Assembly (NCBI GenBank): GCA_946406115.1
Contig: OX291560.1
Location: forward strand, 9,425,158-9,489,157
Length of the DNA: 64,000 bases
Source of the DNA: Apoda limacodes
Taxonomy: Eukaryota; Arthropoda; Insecta; Lepidoptera; Limacodidae
Direction: 5' to 3'
The notes under the pieces were generated by a model, which searched no databases, was not told the origin of the DNA, and was given only the letters and a program-made list of their open reading frames with translations. Of the stretch, positions 11,320-25,100 are shown piece by piece; position 1 is the first letter of the stretch; each line of letters opens with the position of its first letter. The translations under genes were made by a program, and so were the position numbers.

Positions 11320-12971
11320 TATCTAGTTAGGGCCGCCAAAACCAGGTTTCGAAACGATAAAATTATCATTGGTATTACCTGTGACAATTAAGATGATAAG
11401 AACTGGGTAATCAATGTTTTAATAAAATAAACTGCTATGATTTATATATTATTGTTTTATTGATAAATCAAACAATAATCAAACGCAGATTATTCTTATA
11501 AGCTTAAAGTACAGTTTCAAGTTTATAATTGATATTTCACTCATTATCAACGATGATTAACTTTTGCCTTTTTTTACTGTTGTTTGTATAAGTTTAACAC
11601 AATTTTATGGTAAAAAAGTATGTAAAAAAAAGGCTTTTTAATTCTAAAATACGTACTGCACCTAAAGCAAATATTGATAGATTATATTTAATATTATTAT
11701 TTACAAGAATTAGTATATATTTATTGCCGTGATGATTACCAACATTAGATTATCGATCTTGATAATTTCGGGCTAGCTCCCATTTCTTTTGGAAGTAAGA
11801 TACCTATGTCCCTCGGTGGATATTTTACAGCTAGTATGATGACAATAAACACCTAAAAGTTTTAAAAATATATCAAATTAATTCAAAGTAATTAGACTAT
11901 AAATAAGGTTTTTTGTAACCATTAAATAGGGTTTTGCAGCCCTGTATGTATATATGTATCCTATGAACAATTAATGTAAATTTTATCACGGTCTATTTCA
12001 AGGATGTTCATAATATTTGAGTTTGGATAAAATTTGGCAATAATTCAAGCAGAAAAATAAACTTTTTATTCCTAGTTTATTATCCTTGTGAAAAATATCA
12101 AACATCTTGCATCCAGCTTAAAACTTTATAACCATTAAAAAAGTATTCAAAGATAATTTGTTTTAATTTAAACGTAAATTCTTACTTAAACCCGTGATTT
12201 CTACAACATAGGTATTTATTTTGAAATAACAGACGGCGTACAGGAAAACATGCATAGATAAGTGAAATAATCACATCGGCAGTTATCTTCTAGACCACAA
12301 TCATAGCAGTCGTCAATCTCTTCGTACTTGGCTCTAAAACCAACAGTCGAGATTGCACAAATAACCGCCTAGCATTAACCCTCATTATTCTTCTACAAAC
12401 GTATTTTCCTAGTTCGAAATGTCAAATTATTATCTTTATACAAAAGCATAAGGCACATATTCGTAAATCAGTACTAACAAATATTTTTGTCACAAATTCA
12501 GAATCGAATACGCAGACCTTGCGATCTTCGAAGCATCATTCGAATGATTCGCAAATCACGATCGACAAGGACGGGTCGTGTGCGGTGACCTTTACGAATA
12601 ATACGGTATTATGGATCAAACGACTCATGTTTTTGAACTTTTTATTTGTCAGAGCGGATGAATGTCCGAAGAAGGTCAAACAGATTGCAATATTAACCCG
12701 TTGTATTTTTCGAAGGTTCCGTAAGAATCCGTTTGATGACAACAGGGCCCTATTAGTAAGCCTAAATCTCATAAAGCATTGGACTTTAGTGAGTTGTATT
12801 TTTTTAAACGTAATACACACATACCTAAGTATGTGCTAGTATAAATACCAGTAGGTATTTTCAGCTCTTACGACAATAGTGACACAAACATAACCGAAAA
12901 TTAGCACTTTGTAGCCAAATATCAAATTTCAGGACTATAAACCCAGGTGTCCGAATAAAATAAATATATGA
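11320..12971. other. Gene-free AT-rich stretch
   Basis: About 1.6 kb. Two overlapping open frames of about 100 codons on opposite strands (12519..12839 + and 12536..12820 -) look like chance: neither has a recognisable domain, and they overlap almost completely. Confidence 0.4.
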
Positions 12972-13135
12972 TATTTTTTTATATCATTAAGGTGGCAAAC
13001 AAGCACACAGTCCGCTTGGTTAGTGGTGAGCCCATCACCGCAACAGTGCTTCTGATAGCAATGTATCTGGACTAAGGTAGTTTTATATATATATCCCATG
13101 ACTCATAAATACCAGCTTTAAATAAGCACAAATAA
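12972..13135 (-). repeat. CR1-like tail fused to a reverse family C repeat
   Basis: On +, 'ttttttatatcattaaggtg' and 'gcaaacaagcacacagtccg' are the 3' end of the CR1-like family. From about 13018 the sequence changes to the reverse complement of family C: 'gtggtgagcccatcaccgca', 'gtatctggactaaggtag' and 'ataaataccagcttt'. It is either an insertion junction or a chimeric element. Confidence 0.55.
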
Positions 13136-13538
13136 TTTCAAAGCCGTTCTCAAAATATTGCAATAAGATATTATACTACTTAGTTATATGGTTTAGTTGG
13201 CAAAATCATATCATTTAGTTATCAAAGCACAAGAAACCTTTAAACCTTTAAGTCCATAACTAACCTCATATCTCAAAGACATAACAAGGCTGTCAAATCA
13301 AAATACATTAAATAAGTTTTCAAAGGACTTAAGGTGCAGCAATATTTGCTTTATTATTGAAGTAAAACTTTGCCTCGCTATTATATTATGTCAATTGGTA
13401 AAAGCGCCAAGCCTTATTTGATTTTTTTTTTCTTTATGGAAAGAATTTACCAAAATACATAAGCTTTGATGTTTAACATATTAATTAAACATATGGTGTG
13501 TAGTAGAAGAATATAAAGCTATATATATATACATATGT

Positions 13539-13819
13539 TCCATTACTAAAAATATAAATGCGAACGTGATTTGTTGTTTGTCCCTTCTTCACTGTTGCTA
13601 ACAGAGTATCCAATTTCTTTGAAATTTGGCAAAGAGATAGTTAAAAAGACGAAGAAGGGTATAGGCTACTCTTATCAAGGAATCTTAAAAAAACTATAAC
13701 CAAATTCGACGTGGACGAAATACAGCTTGCTATAGCAAACTTTCTTTTCTTACTATAACATAGGAGTTGCCGTAGAAACTTCGGCAATAACCCGTGCACA
13801 GCCACGGGAAAAAGCTAGT
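13539..13819 (-). repeat. Family A interspersed repeat, reverse copy
   Basis: It begins with 'ttactaaaaatataaatgcg' and ends 'gccacgggaaaaagctagta', the reverse-complement ends of family A. Internal 'gaaatttggcaaagagatag' and 'agaagggtataggctactc' match the copy at 61777. Confidence 0.6.
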
Positions 13820-14098
13820 ATAACAATAAATTAACTTTTAAAATATTCAAATTGCGCGTAACTAAGGCGAAACAAGTATCATCTTAAAACTAATAGGTAA
13901 ATATATACTCAAAATATATAGGTAATCTACAATATTCGTTATAGTCAAAGGATGAAATTCGGCAAACCTGAAGATTGACTACTGAATGCGCGGCTCACAC
14001 AAACTTTAACTTCCTGTAAAAAACGTTCATATTACAATACGGAATTGTTTAATATTAGGTAAGTAAACCTAACCTAATCCAAATAAAGACACTTATAA

Positions 14099-14275
14099 TT
14101 AGGACTACAGTATGGTGTTCTTCAAGAAAGAAGTTATCAGATTTTTGAAGGGTATTCAACGCGCGAAAGATGCCCCAGGTGTTGCAAGTTGTCCACAGGC
14201 TGCGGCGACCGCCTATCATTAGGAGAACCCCAAGCTTGTTTGCCACCTTAGGTATACAAAATAAGAAAAAAAAAA
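14099..14275 (+). mobile_element. CR1-like LINE, 3'-terminal fragment
   Basis: It carries 'ctacagtatggtgttcttca', the last ORF2 codons ('FFKKEVIRFLKG' type), then 'gcttgtttgccacctta' and an A run. It is a heavily 5'-truncated copy of about 175 bp, flanked by unrelated DNA. Confidence 0.7.
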
Positions 14276-15411
14276 TGTCGATTTTATGTTTGTATGAACC
14301 GGGCTTTGACTAGTCAATCCCTTTAATTTATTATTTTATTATTTTAAGATTAAGCCCTTTGATTATATAACATCTATACTTATGGAAAGGTTAGTTTTAG
14401 GGTTCAAACATGCTAACTTCTTGAACTACTAGTCTAATTTGAAAAATAATATATTGCGTCAGATATCGTTTATTCGGGAAGATTATAGTCTGTAGTAATA
14501 TAAGCTGTTTGCCCCGGATTCATCCACGTGACGTTACTGCCCCGATACTAAGTAGGTTCCAAATATTTTTTTCTTATCGGACTGGTAGTTCCAGAGAATA
14601 GCGCATTCAAACTCAATTAATCTGGTGTGCAGATCGGGGGAAACCGAATAAAACAGCAAGTATAACTCGTACAAATGTAAGACGAAAAATCTTTTCTTAT
14701 CTGATCTCCTTATGGCGTAAACGGTCCACATTTTCCGTAATGGGGGTGTGATTTGACCAAATTTGTTGCCTCAACCGTTGTTTACCCATTACATGATAAA
14801 GGAGGTTTTGGCCATAGTCCACCACACTGGCCTAGTGAGAATGGCAAACGTTGTCAAACTAGCCTGTAACAAATTTCAAGCTTCCCACAAGAAGAGGACC
14901 ACATACGGGTATAATATATCTCAAAGATACATAAAAAGAAAAGAAACTTAATATAAGTGTATGAAATTTCTTTTTAATAATTGTATAACCGGATCTAGGA
15001 ACAACCAACTACCGGCATAGTTCAACCTCCTTAGACGGATGTCCTATCTACATTACGTATGCAATATAATGGTATTTAATTGCAGTCTGAAACCGGACAG
15101 TCTAATAAATTATCTTACAATCGACAGGCCTTCACTTATTATGAGATATGTCTACGCATAAGTATCCATTGAACTCATTAATGCAATTTGCTATTCTAAT
15201 TTACGCTTTGATTACTATACGTGTTACGTCATCACAGTGCATTCCAACAAGGCTTGTTCATTAGTCAGTCAGTTTTCCGTAATTCCTGAAAAAAAAGTGT
15301 TTTATTTTGTAGTTTCCTTCTGATTTGTAATTGAGTGCAAATTTCAGACGAATATTTATTTTAACGTGGGCTTAATGAAGTATAATTAATATTGGTCATT
15401 TTTCTTCTCAT

Positions 15412-15768
15412 TGTATCAGCTTATATTGGTCCACTGCTGGACATAAGCCTCCTCTATGGCAGGCCATATCTTCCAGTCCTCTGCCTTCTGCATTCAGCCA
15501 TCACCGGCCTATCGGTACTGTGACAGACGTAACCAGCCCATTGCCATTTTCTCATTTCGGATTCGTTAATTCTTGGGAGACTCGCGCGCTGTGCGACTTT
15601 GAATTCGTGAACCAGCACCGCTGTGGGTATCCTTGTTTCAGCAGCGTAAGTCATGACAGTTCGGACGCACTGGTCAAAGACCTTCGTCTTCTGATTCTGC
15701 GGTATAGGCGACGTAAAGACTTGACAAAGCTTACCAAATGCTGCCCCCCCAAACGAGACGATCAAAGG
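15412..15768 (-). mobile_element. RTE-type LINE, 3' fragment
   Basis: The minus-strand frame 15765..15454 contains 'KVFDQCVRTVMTYAAET' and 'KWQWAGYVCHSTDRP', which match the end of RTE/BovB-clade ORF2 ('vfdqcvLPvltYGaEtW ... klkWqWAGHiaR'). A segment between 'HEFKVAQRA' and 'NESEMRKWQ' is deleted relative to the usual protein. The + strand phrase 'ccactgctggacataagcct' is the typical 3' end of these elements in insects. Dead fragment. Confidence 0.7.
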
Positions 15769-16229
15769 TAGGTAACAACAAAACTAGCTGAGTAAAAAAA
15801 CCTGCTACTCATATAACGAAGTGGGTATTAAACAAGAACATTCATCACCAAGTCGTTTAAAACACCAATTCTCATTCCAAAAAACTAGTTTTCTGTACTT
15901 CAATATTTTTAAAACACGGCATTTAAGCAAAGAACACCAAAAAAAGAAATGCAAAAAAACTTTTAACAGCCAGTCTGTTACGCATCTAGTTGATGCAGGG
16001 CTCGATAACATTCTGTTATACAAATGATATCCAATACCATAAAAGTTTATCTATTACACGATCACTAAACAAGAACCGTTTGTGATAATCCAACTGACGG
16101 ACGGACGAATGAATCGATGGCCATATATGGCCCTGCGTACGAGCAGTCTTCATGGCCACACCATTATTGGCTTCAGAAATATTGACTGTATAGTTTAACA
16201 AACATGATGTGATTGTAGTTATGTAGAGG

Positions 16230-16470
16230 TTGGTGGTGGCCTAGGGATTTCGGCCCGGCGTGTACCAAGTCTTTTTCTTAATTTCTCAGGTACATTAATT
16301 TTCATATCACTAGCTACCTATATTAAAGCAAAACATCGTGAGGAAACCTAGATCTTCAAAAAAAAAGACGTAATATGTGAAGTCCCAATCCACACTGAGC
16401 CCGCGTGGGGCACTATGACCAAAATCGCTATCGGTAAGGGTGGGCCGTAACGTGCCCCAACAATAGGGCC
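16230..16470 (+). mobile_element. tRNA-type SINE-like element, family E copy 1
   Basis: It starts 'ggtggtggcctagggattt' (A-box-like) and continues 'cggcgtgtaccaagtcttt', 'atcgtgaggaaacctagatc' and 'tccacactgagcccgcgtgg'. The B box is lost in this copy. The family also occurs at 17327 (+) and 62885 (+). Confidence 0.6.
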
Positions 16471-16574
16471 TTATGAAAACGGGAAAACGGGGTTTATGTA
16501 TGGCGTCATGGTTTTAATGCCCCAAAGGTCGGACGAGGTCAAAAATTCAAAATTGACGTGGCATTTATATGGCA

Positions 16575-16805
16575 ACTCCTTCAATATATTTATGAAGTTT
16601 GCTATAACAAGCTACAGCTGTAACTTAAGTTCGTTTGCATGTGATTCGTTTATAGTTACTCCTTTGGGATCTTTTAAAATTTCCGCGATAGAAATATAAA
16701 CGTAGCCATAAGTTATTATGCGTCCCTTCAACAATCTCTCCAGAATAAATAAAATAGCTTAGTTGGTTTCTCCGTTGCGACGCTAAGCATTAACAAACTA
16801 ACAAC
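16575..16805 (+). repeat. Family A repeat, diverged copy
   Basis: 'tatgaagtttgctataacaa', 'tcgtttatagttactccttt' and 'acgtagccataagttatta' align in order with 10120..10330. Both ends are eroded. Confidence 0.5.
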
Positions 16806-17326
16806 CAAACACACTTATACAAATTATTCAATTAATTATCGAAACGTTTTATTAGTCGACGTCCCAACTAACCCCATAACTGATGATAGGTTTCTTGCGC
16901 AATGCATAAGTATTGCAATCCAGAGGCAATTTTGAAGGTACTGTTTGAGAATCTTGTACATAATATTAGCATTGTTATTAATATTATAAGGAAATGAATA
17001 TTAGTTAGAATTAGTATAAGTGCTAAAATTAAAGACCAGGGTAGGTATATCCCGTTTGGCAGTTCATTACGAAATATAAGAAGTACCTAAGTAAAGATTG
17101 GACAGGGGGAAGATTGGAACGTACGCAACGAGCATTATAGTCTGTTTCGAACAACAGGGTTCTTTTGTAATATCTCTGACCGACCCCTTAGTTGGACATG
17201 GATATTCAACTACGGCAACTAAGGGTTGTTTGGTTGATGGTGTCGTTATTTCTGATCACCACGATATACCGTTTACGGTGACCAGAATATAGTAACAAAA
17301 ATCCTTGTACCTATAGGATCAAAGTC
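16806..17326. other. Gene-free stretch
   Basis: Intronic or intergenic. Nothing recognisable. Confidence 0.35.
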
Positions 17327-17525
17327 GATGGTGGCCTAGGGGTTTTGATCTCACTTTGCTTCCTGAATAGCAGAGGTTCGAGCCTGGCGCGGCGTGTACC
17401 AATGAATATTTTTCTTGATTTCTCATGTACATTGATTATTCACACCACTGGCTTATCGGTGAAGGAAAACATCGTGAGGAAACCTGCATCCGCAATGTTG
17501 GCTATGGCCGAAATCGCCCTCGTCG
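17327..17525 (+). mobile_element. tRNA-type SINE-like element, family E copy 2
   Basis: 'gatggtggcctaggggtttt' gives an A-box-like segment and 'agaggttcgagcctggc' a good pol III B box about 40 bp later. The body 'atttctcatgtacattgatt' and 'aaacatcgtgaggaaacctg' follows. This is the best-preserved head of the family in the window. Confidence 0.7.
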
Positions 17526-19013
17526 TTCATGGTAGCCTTTTATTTAATACCAGTATAAGTTTATACTAACAATAGTGATCTATATTTTTTGTAATATTTA
17601 CTACGATAAATTCAAGCTAAAATTAGCGAGTAATGGTCGAATGAGTCATTTTTGCAATGGCTAGGTACTTTTTGCCCGTAGAGTCATAATTTGACAATGA
17701 GCAAAAAGCCCTGTACTACAAAAAGCGTAAATGATATCACTTTAAAAGCTCTAAATGCTTTGATTATAACAAATTTGTTCTATAAAACAAGGAAGTTTTT
17801 TTTACTGACATGGATATCACTTGACAATAATAAATAAAACTTGTGTGTCACCTGTTATCGCTAAGGATAGGTGCGTTCCAAAACGCAACGTGGAAATTGA
17901 AAAAGTGATTTTCGAACGCCCGGCTCAGGGTAATTTTCCAGCTAACAACTTTAATCATATACGCTCCCGATAAAACAGAAAAAAAACACTCCTGTCATTA
18001 TGATAATTAACTGTCAAACTCCCGTTCGGAAACTGGTGGAAAATCAACTTAACCGGGTGATACTCACCTGGCAGAAAATTAAATTGAATTGGAATTAAGC
18101 CGTAATAAACTCACAAATTAAAACTCATTTGGTTACTCGCCAAATAAGTCTGTCTGTCCATCCGCCTGTTGATAATGTCATGGACCTCAAGCACATAAAA
18201 GAATGAGACACAAACCTAAAATTTGGATATTTTTCGTAGAATGTTGACCCAAAATTTAAAATTGAATTTCAGTCACATTATTTATTAAATAGCCTGATAC
18301 CATAAGCCTTATGACAGTTAATTTTAAGATCACGAGGCTTAAAAGTTTAAGAAGGGGATATTCTTCAACTTGGAACTCGTAAATATCAATTTAAAAAAAA
18401 AGTTTCTTAAGAATCTTTGCAGCATTTTTAAGGTCCTATCTAATGATAAATAAATAAAAAATCCCACATAAGGAGTAAGATTCTTAGGCTTCTAAATAGC
18501 TTCCCGTAAGTAATTTAATACACAATTTCCATAATATATCTGTATGGCGGTTCAAAAAAGACACATTTCCGTAAAATTTCATTACAATCCGCCCAAATAT
18601 GGCGGGATAATAAGGCTCCGTTTTTTTTGCCATTTGCCTTTAAAAATCCATGAGCATCATTTTATATTATCTTCATCTATATTTTTTTATCTTCAGCTTT
18701 TGGCCATTATTGTTACAAAAACAGTTAGAAAAAACTAGACCAGTAGTTAGGAACGTGACATTTCTGTGCCACAAATACTAAAAACGGAAACTTATAACGT
18801 AGTTTGTAAGCTGGGAACCAAACATTCTAAATTTCTATTTAGCACAGAACCCTCGGTGTGCAAACCAACTCGCACTTGACTTTTTTAAATACCCATTGAT
18901 TAGATGATCATCATCTAGTAACTAATCTGAAGCCATACTAAAAACATCTAGATCTATTTTTTTGCCTAAATAAAATACTTTTAATTAAATTATGTTCTTA
19001 ATTGTTCCAACAG
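17526..19013. other. Presumed dysfusion intron with a weak family B remnant
   Basis: It contains a possible family B remnant between 'gtctgtctgtccatccgcct' (18150) and 'ccaactcgcacttgac' (about 18880). It ends with a pyrimidine-containing acceptor 'aattgttccaacag' at 19000..19013, which leads directly into the coding exon at 19014. Confidence 0.45.
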
Positions 19014-19167
19014 TTACACAGTCGGAGCAGGAGCGATCATGTATAGCCCTGCTGCGATTGCAGCGCCGATGCGGACAGTTCCTCTGGGTTCATGCAGTGC
19101 TTCAGCTCAAGGATAACCTGGACAACTCACAGCGACCCGTCATCATATGCACCAACCAGGTCTTGAG
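19014..19167 (+). CDS. dys: dysfusion-like exon: C-terminal half of PAS-B
   Basis: A 154 bp exon with acceptor 'ttccaacag' and donor 'gtaaaa' at 19168. It enters with the last two bases of a split codon and leaves after two bases (AG|T, serine, completed at 34532). It encodes about 51 residues ending 'ICTNQVLS', the last beta strands of PAS-B. Its GC content is clearly higher than the flanking intron. Confidence 0.8.
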
Positions 19168-22100
19168 GTAAAAACTACAGATTTTCTGGTAACAACTCTC
19201 CACGAAGTAAGTACTTGTGCAAGCCATATTAATGCTAGGAACATGCGGGATCTAAATATTAGGTCTTCTGAACGGTTTATGGTTCTCAAACTACTTGGCA
19301 GAACCGGCGTAGGTGTAGGAATCATTGAGGTGTTCACCCAGCTCTCATAGCAAGACGCATTTCGCGTGCCCATGCTATGGGTACACTCAAAAAATATTTA
19401 ACCATCTTTCAGTTGTTTACAACATACTAACTCTGTCGTTATACGGACAGCAGGTTAAAGTAGTAATTAGTAGCAGAAACAACTTTATAATAATATAAAC
19501 AATTAATTGCCTACATTTACAGTCAATGTTGTTAAATTTCTAACAAACATTAGTCTGTAAATTTTAACAACGTAACTTCGTTAAGACAATAAATTGTGAC
19601 CTGCTACGGTAATCAATTTCTAGCTGTCAACGAAACTGTCTAGTCTGCTGCAGCAGCTAATTGTTCCATCAATAAAAAAAATTCTGCTCTGCCACTGTAA
19701 CTTATTTAGTCAATTAATAATTACCATGACTGTCAACCAGGAGAGAAAGCAACGTTATAGGTACAAGTACAACTTTTATTTGTAACTATAACTATAGATA
19801 GGTATATTTACAATTTACTTTGAATAGCAAAAACAAAGCTCTGTTAGCGTTTCTGCAGAGACGCTGGACTGATATAAGCGATTGGACTGTCTATATAACG
19901 TAAAATAAGATGTTACAATAGCTTAAATGCATCTATTATACTCTAAACGCAATCTCCACTAGACACACTCGTACATTATTACGTGTCCCATATCACTGCC
20001 CTGCTAATACGTGCCATAGCGTGTTTTAAAATACAAGTATTACTCTCTATTGATAGTCTGGTTGAACAATAAATATATGGATACTTCAGCCTGTTGTTAA
20101 TAAAAATAACTCTGCCCAGCTACAGTTTCTAATTAGTCTGTCAATGAAACACGCTCTGTTCTGCTAGTTCAGGTGATCAGACTGCTAATATGCTAGTAAT
20201 TCTAAATAAATGTGTCTGCTCATTCAACAGTCTTGTCTGTTAACATAAAACACTAATTTACATCAAATGGTTACTTTAAACAACGGTCAAATCGGTTCGT
20301 TTAATTGTTCTGAATCTGCTCATACAACCTATTTGATTGTCTATATTAGCATACTATAGTAAGCTAATCTAGCAAATTAGAGTTAGCTATGTGATTTAAC
20401 AGTTCGTTTGTAATTTGTAGCAGTGCAATGTAGTTACTGTCCTTAACGGTTTTGGATTGGTTATGAGTAACGAATTGACGGCCGCTGTATTAGTAAAAAA
20501 AACATTTATGAGTAACAAAGTTCCTTTAACATACCAAAAAACAGTACTCTGCTAGCCTCATATTTTTGAGTGTAGCCGTAGAAATTATGAGGGTGCCGAT
20601 TATTTCGTAAGCTTAGACAAAAAAAGCTCCTTTATTTAGACGTATTTTAATGTTTCTATCGATACAAATCAATAATAGTTAAAAGTATAAATAACTTAAT
20701 TATTATCTCTTACTCTGCCGTTACATAATTCTAGCTAATCTGATAATCTTTTTCAAGCTATAACTCCAAACTCCACTTAGCTTGTTTCAAGTTGTGTCTA
20801 AACGCACCCATTTAACTTACGACCTCACTCCATACAAACATTTAACTTAACGTTCGTTGAGAAAGCTCTTAATCCCCATTAATACATGGAAACAACCTGC
20901 AATCGTGGTTCGATCAAGGTAAAATCTCTTCATCATGGCAAGCTTGTGTCTGCGCAATTATTGTGTGAACAAACGTCAAATGTGGAGTTTTATACGACGT
21001 ACTAATGTTATCGCAAAAGCCGGTGCTTACATGCCTACATGCTTACATGCCAACTTAAATTTGCCGTATTTGCATCTCAATAAGTAATAAAAATAATATC
21101 ATAATGAAATTGTATGCAAGTTTATCTTCACAGTTTAAATTCCCCATAAAAGGCTTACCAGTAGATTGACAATCACATCGGAATGTTGGGGACAGTCTTT
21201 TTCACTAATCATTTTAACCCTTCGTGACAGGTAGTGAGCACAACCCCGCAACACTGCTTCTAATAGCAGTGTATCTGGACTAATGTAGCTTTATATATGT
21301 CTCATACGTCGTAAATTACCGGCTTTAAACTAATAACCGGCAAAATATAAGACCAAGGACAGAATAATATACCAGGATTGGAGAGGGAGACATCCAAGTA
21401 TCATCTCGGGGAAAATTATAATTTTCTCAAACATGCTACGATATGCGACCATATTTTGCACAAGCTGCTTTGGGATAAATCGTACTTGCAGTACAGTATT
21501 GAAGAGCGTCCCGCAATGTTTTATATTTGAAAATGGAATGAACTTTTTTAAACCCGAACATTTATTACTAAAGAGATCAAGCTCATCAAATATTATTTAA
21601 ATTTCGGACTGGCACAACAAAAATAATGCGCCATTAAATTAATTTAAAAAAGCAAAAATAAGAAATCGACATTTCTATTAAGATTATTTAATTAGTTTTT
21701 TTACACGCATGATTGATAAAAACACTATACAAGCCTTGGATACAACTGAGCATAACCGGACTCTGTGATGCGTGTCTCGGCTATGCCTCATCCCGCATAC
21801 TCACGATCGCCCGGTTATGATGCGTTTGCGGGCCGAGGCAGTAATGTAGTATAACGTAGAAACGAACATTTTTATAAGTAACTCTATTATAACATTCGCC
21901 GTAAGGCTATTCAGCGATGTTATTTAATCATAACTATCGGTTACCCCTTGTTTTTAAACGCGCAGAAATTTATTCTTGTGAGACCTCTCGAGCTGGTTAA
22001 AGAATATCCTATATCCTTCGGCTCATAAACTATCTCTTACCAAAAAATTTACGTCGATCCGTTGCTGATGATACAAACCAATAATACATGTTTGCATTTT

Positions 22101-25100
22101 TAATATAAGTTTAATATTATTGACAAAGAAGTAGTCATTTAAAAAATCTAACATTCATTTTAATTTCAACTATTTATGAGCGATTGTATCAGTTTTTTTT
22201 TCAAAGTATTTAATTTGTTGTTAAAGTGGACTGTGACAGATAAACAAATATATTTGCCGTTAGTTCACTTTAAATTATAAATCGACGCATGTAACCCGGT
22301 TCTAAGGGTTATGAGATTTACCGTCAACTATGCAAGATTCCCGCAAGAACCAATTACAATGATAGCTTTAATGATACCGATGCAGTACGGTACGGTACGG
22401 CAAGTGGTAATTATGAATTCACAAATTATTTGGGATAATTCTGTAGGCGAACATATAAGGTGCCTTGTTTGTCGAGTGCCGTGAACAATTTTAATTTTGT
22501 GATTCCCTGCTATTATGGATTTATAACGGAAAAAACACCTGCCTAAGTGAAATTCTGTGTCAGAACATTAGACATTTGTCCAGGGATTCAGTGTACCTAC
22601 TTAGTAGGAACCTACCTATATCTATCTTCATAGATAAATAAACTAAATATCCCCAGATATTTAATATATATAGGTTTAACTACATGGACATTGCTATAAT
22701 ATAAATATCTTTCAATATTTCTAAAAAAAATGGTTTGGAACTAAATATTTAGTACATGTAAGACCAAGCTTCGCTCGTTTTTTTTTAACAACGCCATCTA
22801 TTGACAAGTGACAAAGCTATAGTGCTGCTGTGTCGGTAAAAATAATAGTATTACTACTCGCCAATAGATGTCAGGAAGAGTCATATTTTTCAGTTTATGA
22901 GAGAGATGAATTTATCCTGAAAACACGGATAAAACGACGTTTTCTAAAAATTAAACCTAGCTCTAGAATCGATTTATCGCCCCCGAAACCCCCTGCATAC
23001 TAAATTTTAAGAAAATCGTTGGGGCCGTTTTCGAGATTCAGATTATAGATCTATATACATATATACAATAATTGCTCCTTTAAAGGTATAAGATTAATTG
23101 AGCAAATAATAAATAATAGATAGCTGATTTAATTACAAGTAAAATTTTTAATGAAAATGTATTTACCAAATGTTTATTTAAAATTGCAAATTTGACATAC
23201 CTAGATCTAACTTTTTAATTTATTGAGGGAAATTTTATGTCTTATACATGTATTACTTTATATTTATTTCCGAATTTTAAGCAAGTATAACGGAAATTGT
23301 TTAATCTCAAAGTAAATAAAAATTAAAATAAAGTAAAAAAATAAACACTGTTTAAAACACATATTTTGTCTAATAGAACTGAAATGTTTTAGTTAATCAT
23401 ACCAACCCCAGCATGCTGTGAGGGTCTCAAATTTTTTTTAATGATTTTTATTAAAAAAGTTTGAAAGTTCCTTAAGGAAATAGATGAAAATTAACAGTTA
23501 CCCATTAACCCACTTATCTCTGAAAACTCTTAACCTTAAAATTTTGGAATAAATACAAAAATACCAAAAGAACTTAAGGCGCCATAGGACGTTAAGTGTA
23601 AATAGCAAAAGAAAAACATTAAATTCTGTACCTAAAAGGAAATACAACAGCAAACGAATCGTTTTGTTTCAATAAAAAACAAATAACGAATGGGTCACAG
23701 TGAAATAATCCAACATCCTAAGTGGTTGTTGCACCAGAAACTAATTGGCTCTAAAGGTACGCTATTAAACTGCTTGATAATTCCCGCCCCAGCCGACTCC
23801 GCCGCGTACTATGAAAAATGGCCGCCATAACTTAACGCGGTCACTTACAGACTTCCCTATTGAGATATCAATAGTAGATGACGTTGGGCGACGTAAGTTT
23901 CTAGCGTAAACATGCCTCTTACCATTGTTGCGGCAAAATTATATCCAAGAATGCGACCTGGGACTTCTTGTCGAGAACGTTTATATTTTTATTTGTCCTA
24001 CATATAGACAGGCCGTGATAATGTTAGAAAAAACGGATTTATTTAATAGGTACTTGCTTTTACCTGCATGGCCTTAGCCGTTGTTGGTTCCCACTACAGG
24101 GGTACAGACCTCAGAAAGGGTCAAGTCAAGTCCACCGCGCTGACCTAGTGACCACTACTGAAGAACTGATGAAAAATAATATGGTACTCGGCGGCAAAAT
24201 TTTAAAAAATAATATGTAGACCTTTTTCTCTTTGGTGGCTGTCACCCGCACTAAATAACTGGATCACGCCTGACGTTGCTTAACTTTGGATATCGTTTTT
24301 GACAGACGAATGTTATTGGGCTACGAGCTTCCACTTTTATTTACTAACTTAGAAATATTTTTAAATTGAAATACCAATAAAATTTTACTTGTAAATTGTT
24401 GTTAGTAAGTGATTCACAGACAAGACGCGATTTTTAACGAACTGTTCGTTAAAAAACCTGGACGAAACGAATTCGAGAAACGCTAGTAAGGTGTTCCGCG
24501 AATAAATATTGTAAGGGGTGATTTATAGAGTTGGAGCTCAGTTCGCGAACCGATCGGCCGGCCGATGTTACTATCCGATGGTTGAAATATGCCTGCAGAG
24601 GGCCATTGTAGTGATGTGAGAAACGGTGTTTAACAAGCGCCGCACTTGATCGATGGCACCATAGTCCGAACCCTAGTGAACTCACTAAATGTTTTATTTG
24701 GACACTAGAAACTACGAGTGTCTTTCTTCGCGTGGATTTTTATATGGTAATAGGGTAATACTAGATGACCTCGCAGACGTTGTTCTGCCCCCACTGTTGC
24801 TATTATTTCCTTTTCGCTTCGAGTTCTTTCTGACTTTTTTGCTAGACTCCCAAGGGTCGTAGCGTTATGCTAAATAGCCTATAATCTTCCTCAAATATCT
24901 CAGAAAATGGGCTATCTAATGCAAGGAGAATTTTTCAAATCTGACAAAAAGCCGTGTAGTTTTAAAGATAAACGCGTTAAAATAATAAACAAACGAACTA
25001 TTCAGCTTTATTATATTAGTATACATAGATTGAAACATCCTGTATCTTAATAGAAACAATAGCTGACTTTAAATTATCTATAGAAGTCGTTAATTTAGAT

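Noticed and set aside
12519..12839. Overlapping open frames on both strands
   Set aside because: No recognisable domain, almost full overlap on opposite strands, and low-complexity composition. Probably chance.
1..19013. Upstream dysfusion exons (bHLH, PAS-A)
   Set aside because: I looked for splice-bounded frames with bHLH or PAS motifs and found none. They are presumed to lie left of the window.
19380..21200. Possible enhancer cluster with TAAT-rich words in the dysfusion intron
   Set aside because: The AT content makes such words frequent by chance, and I cannot test conservation.
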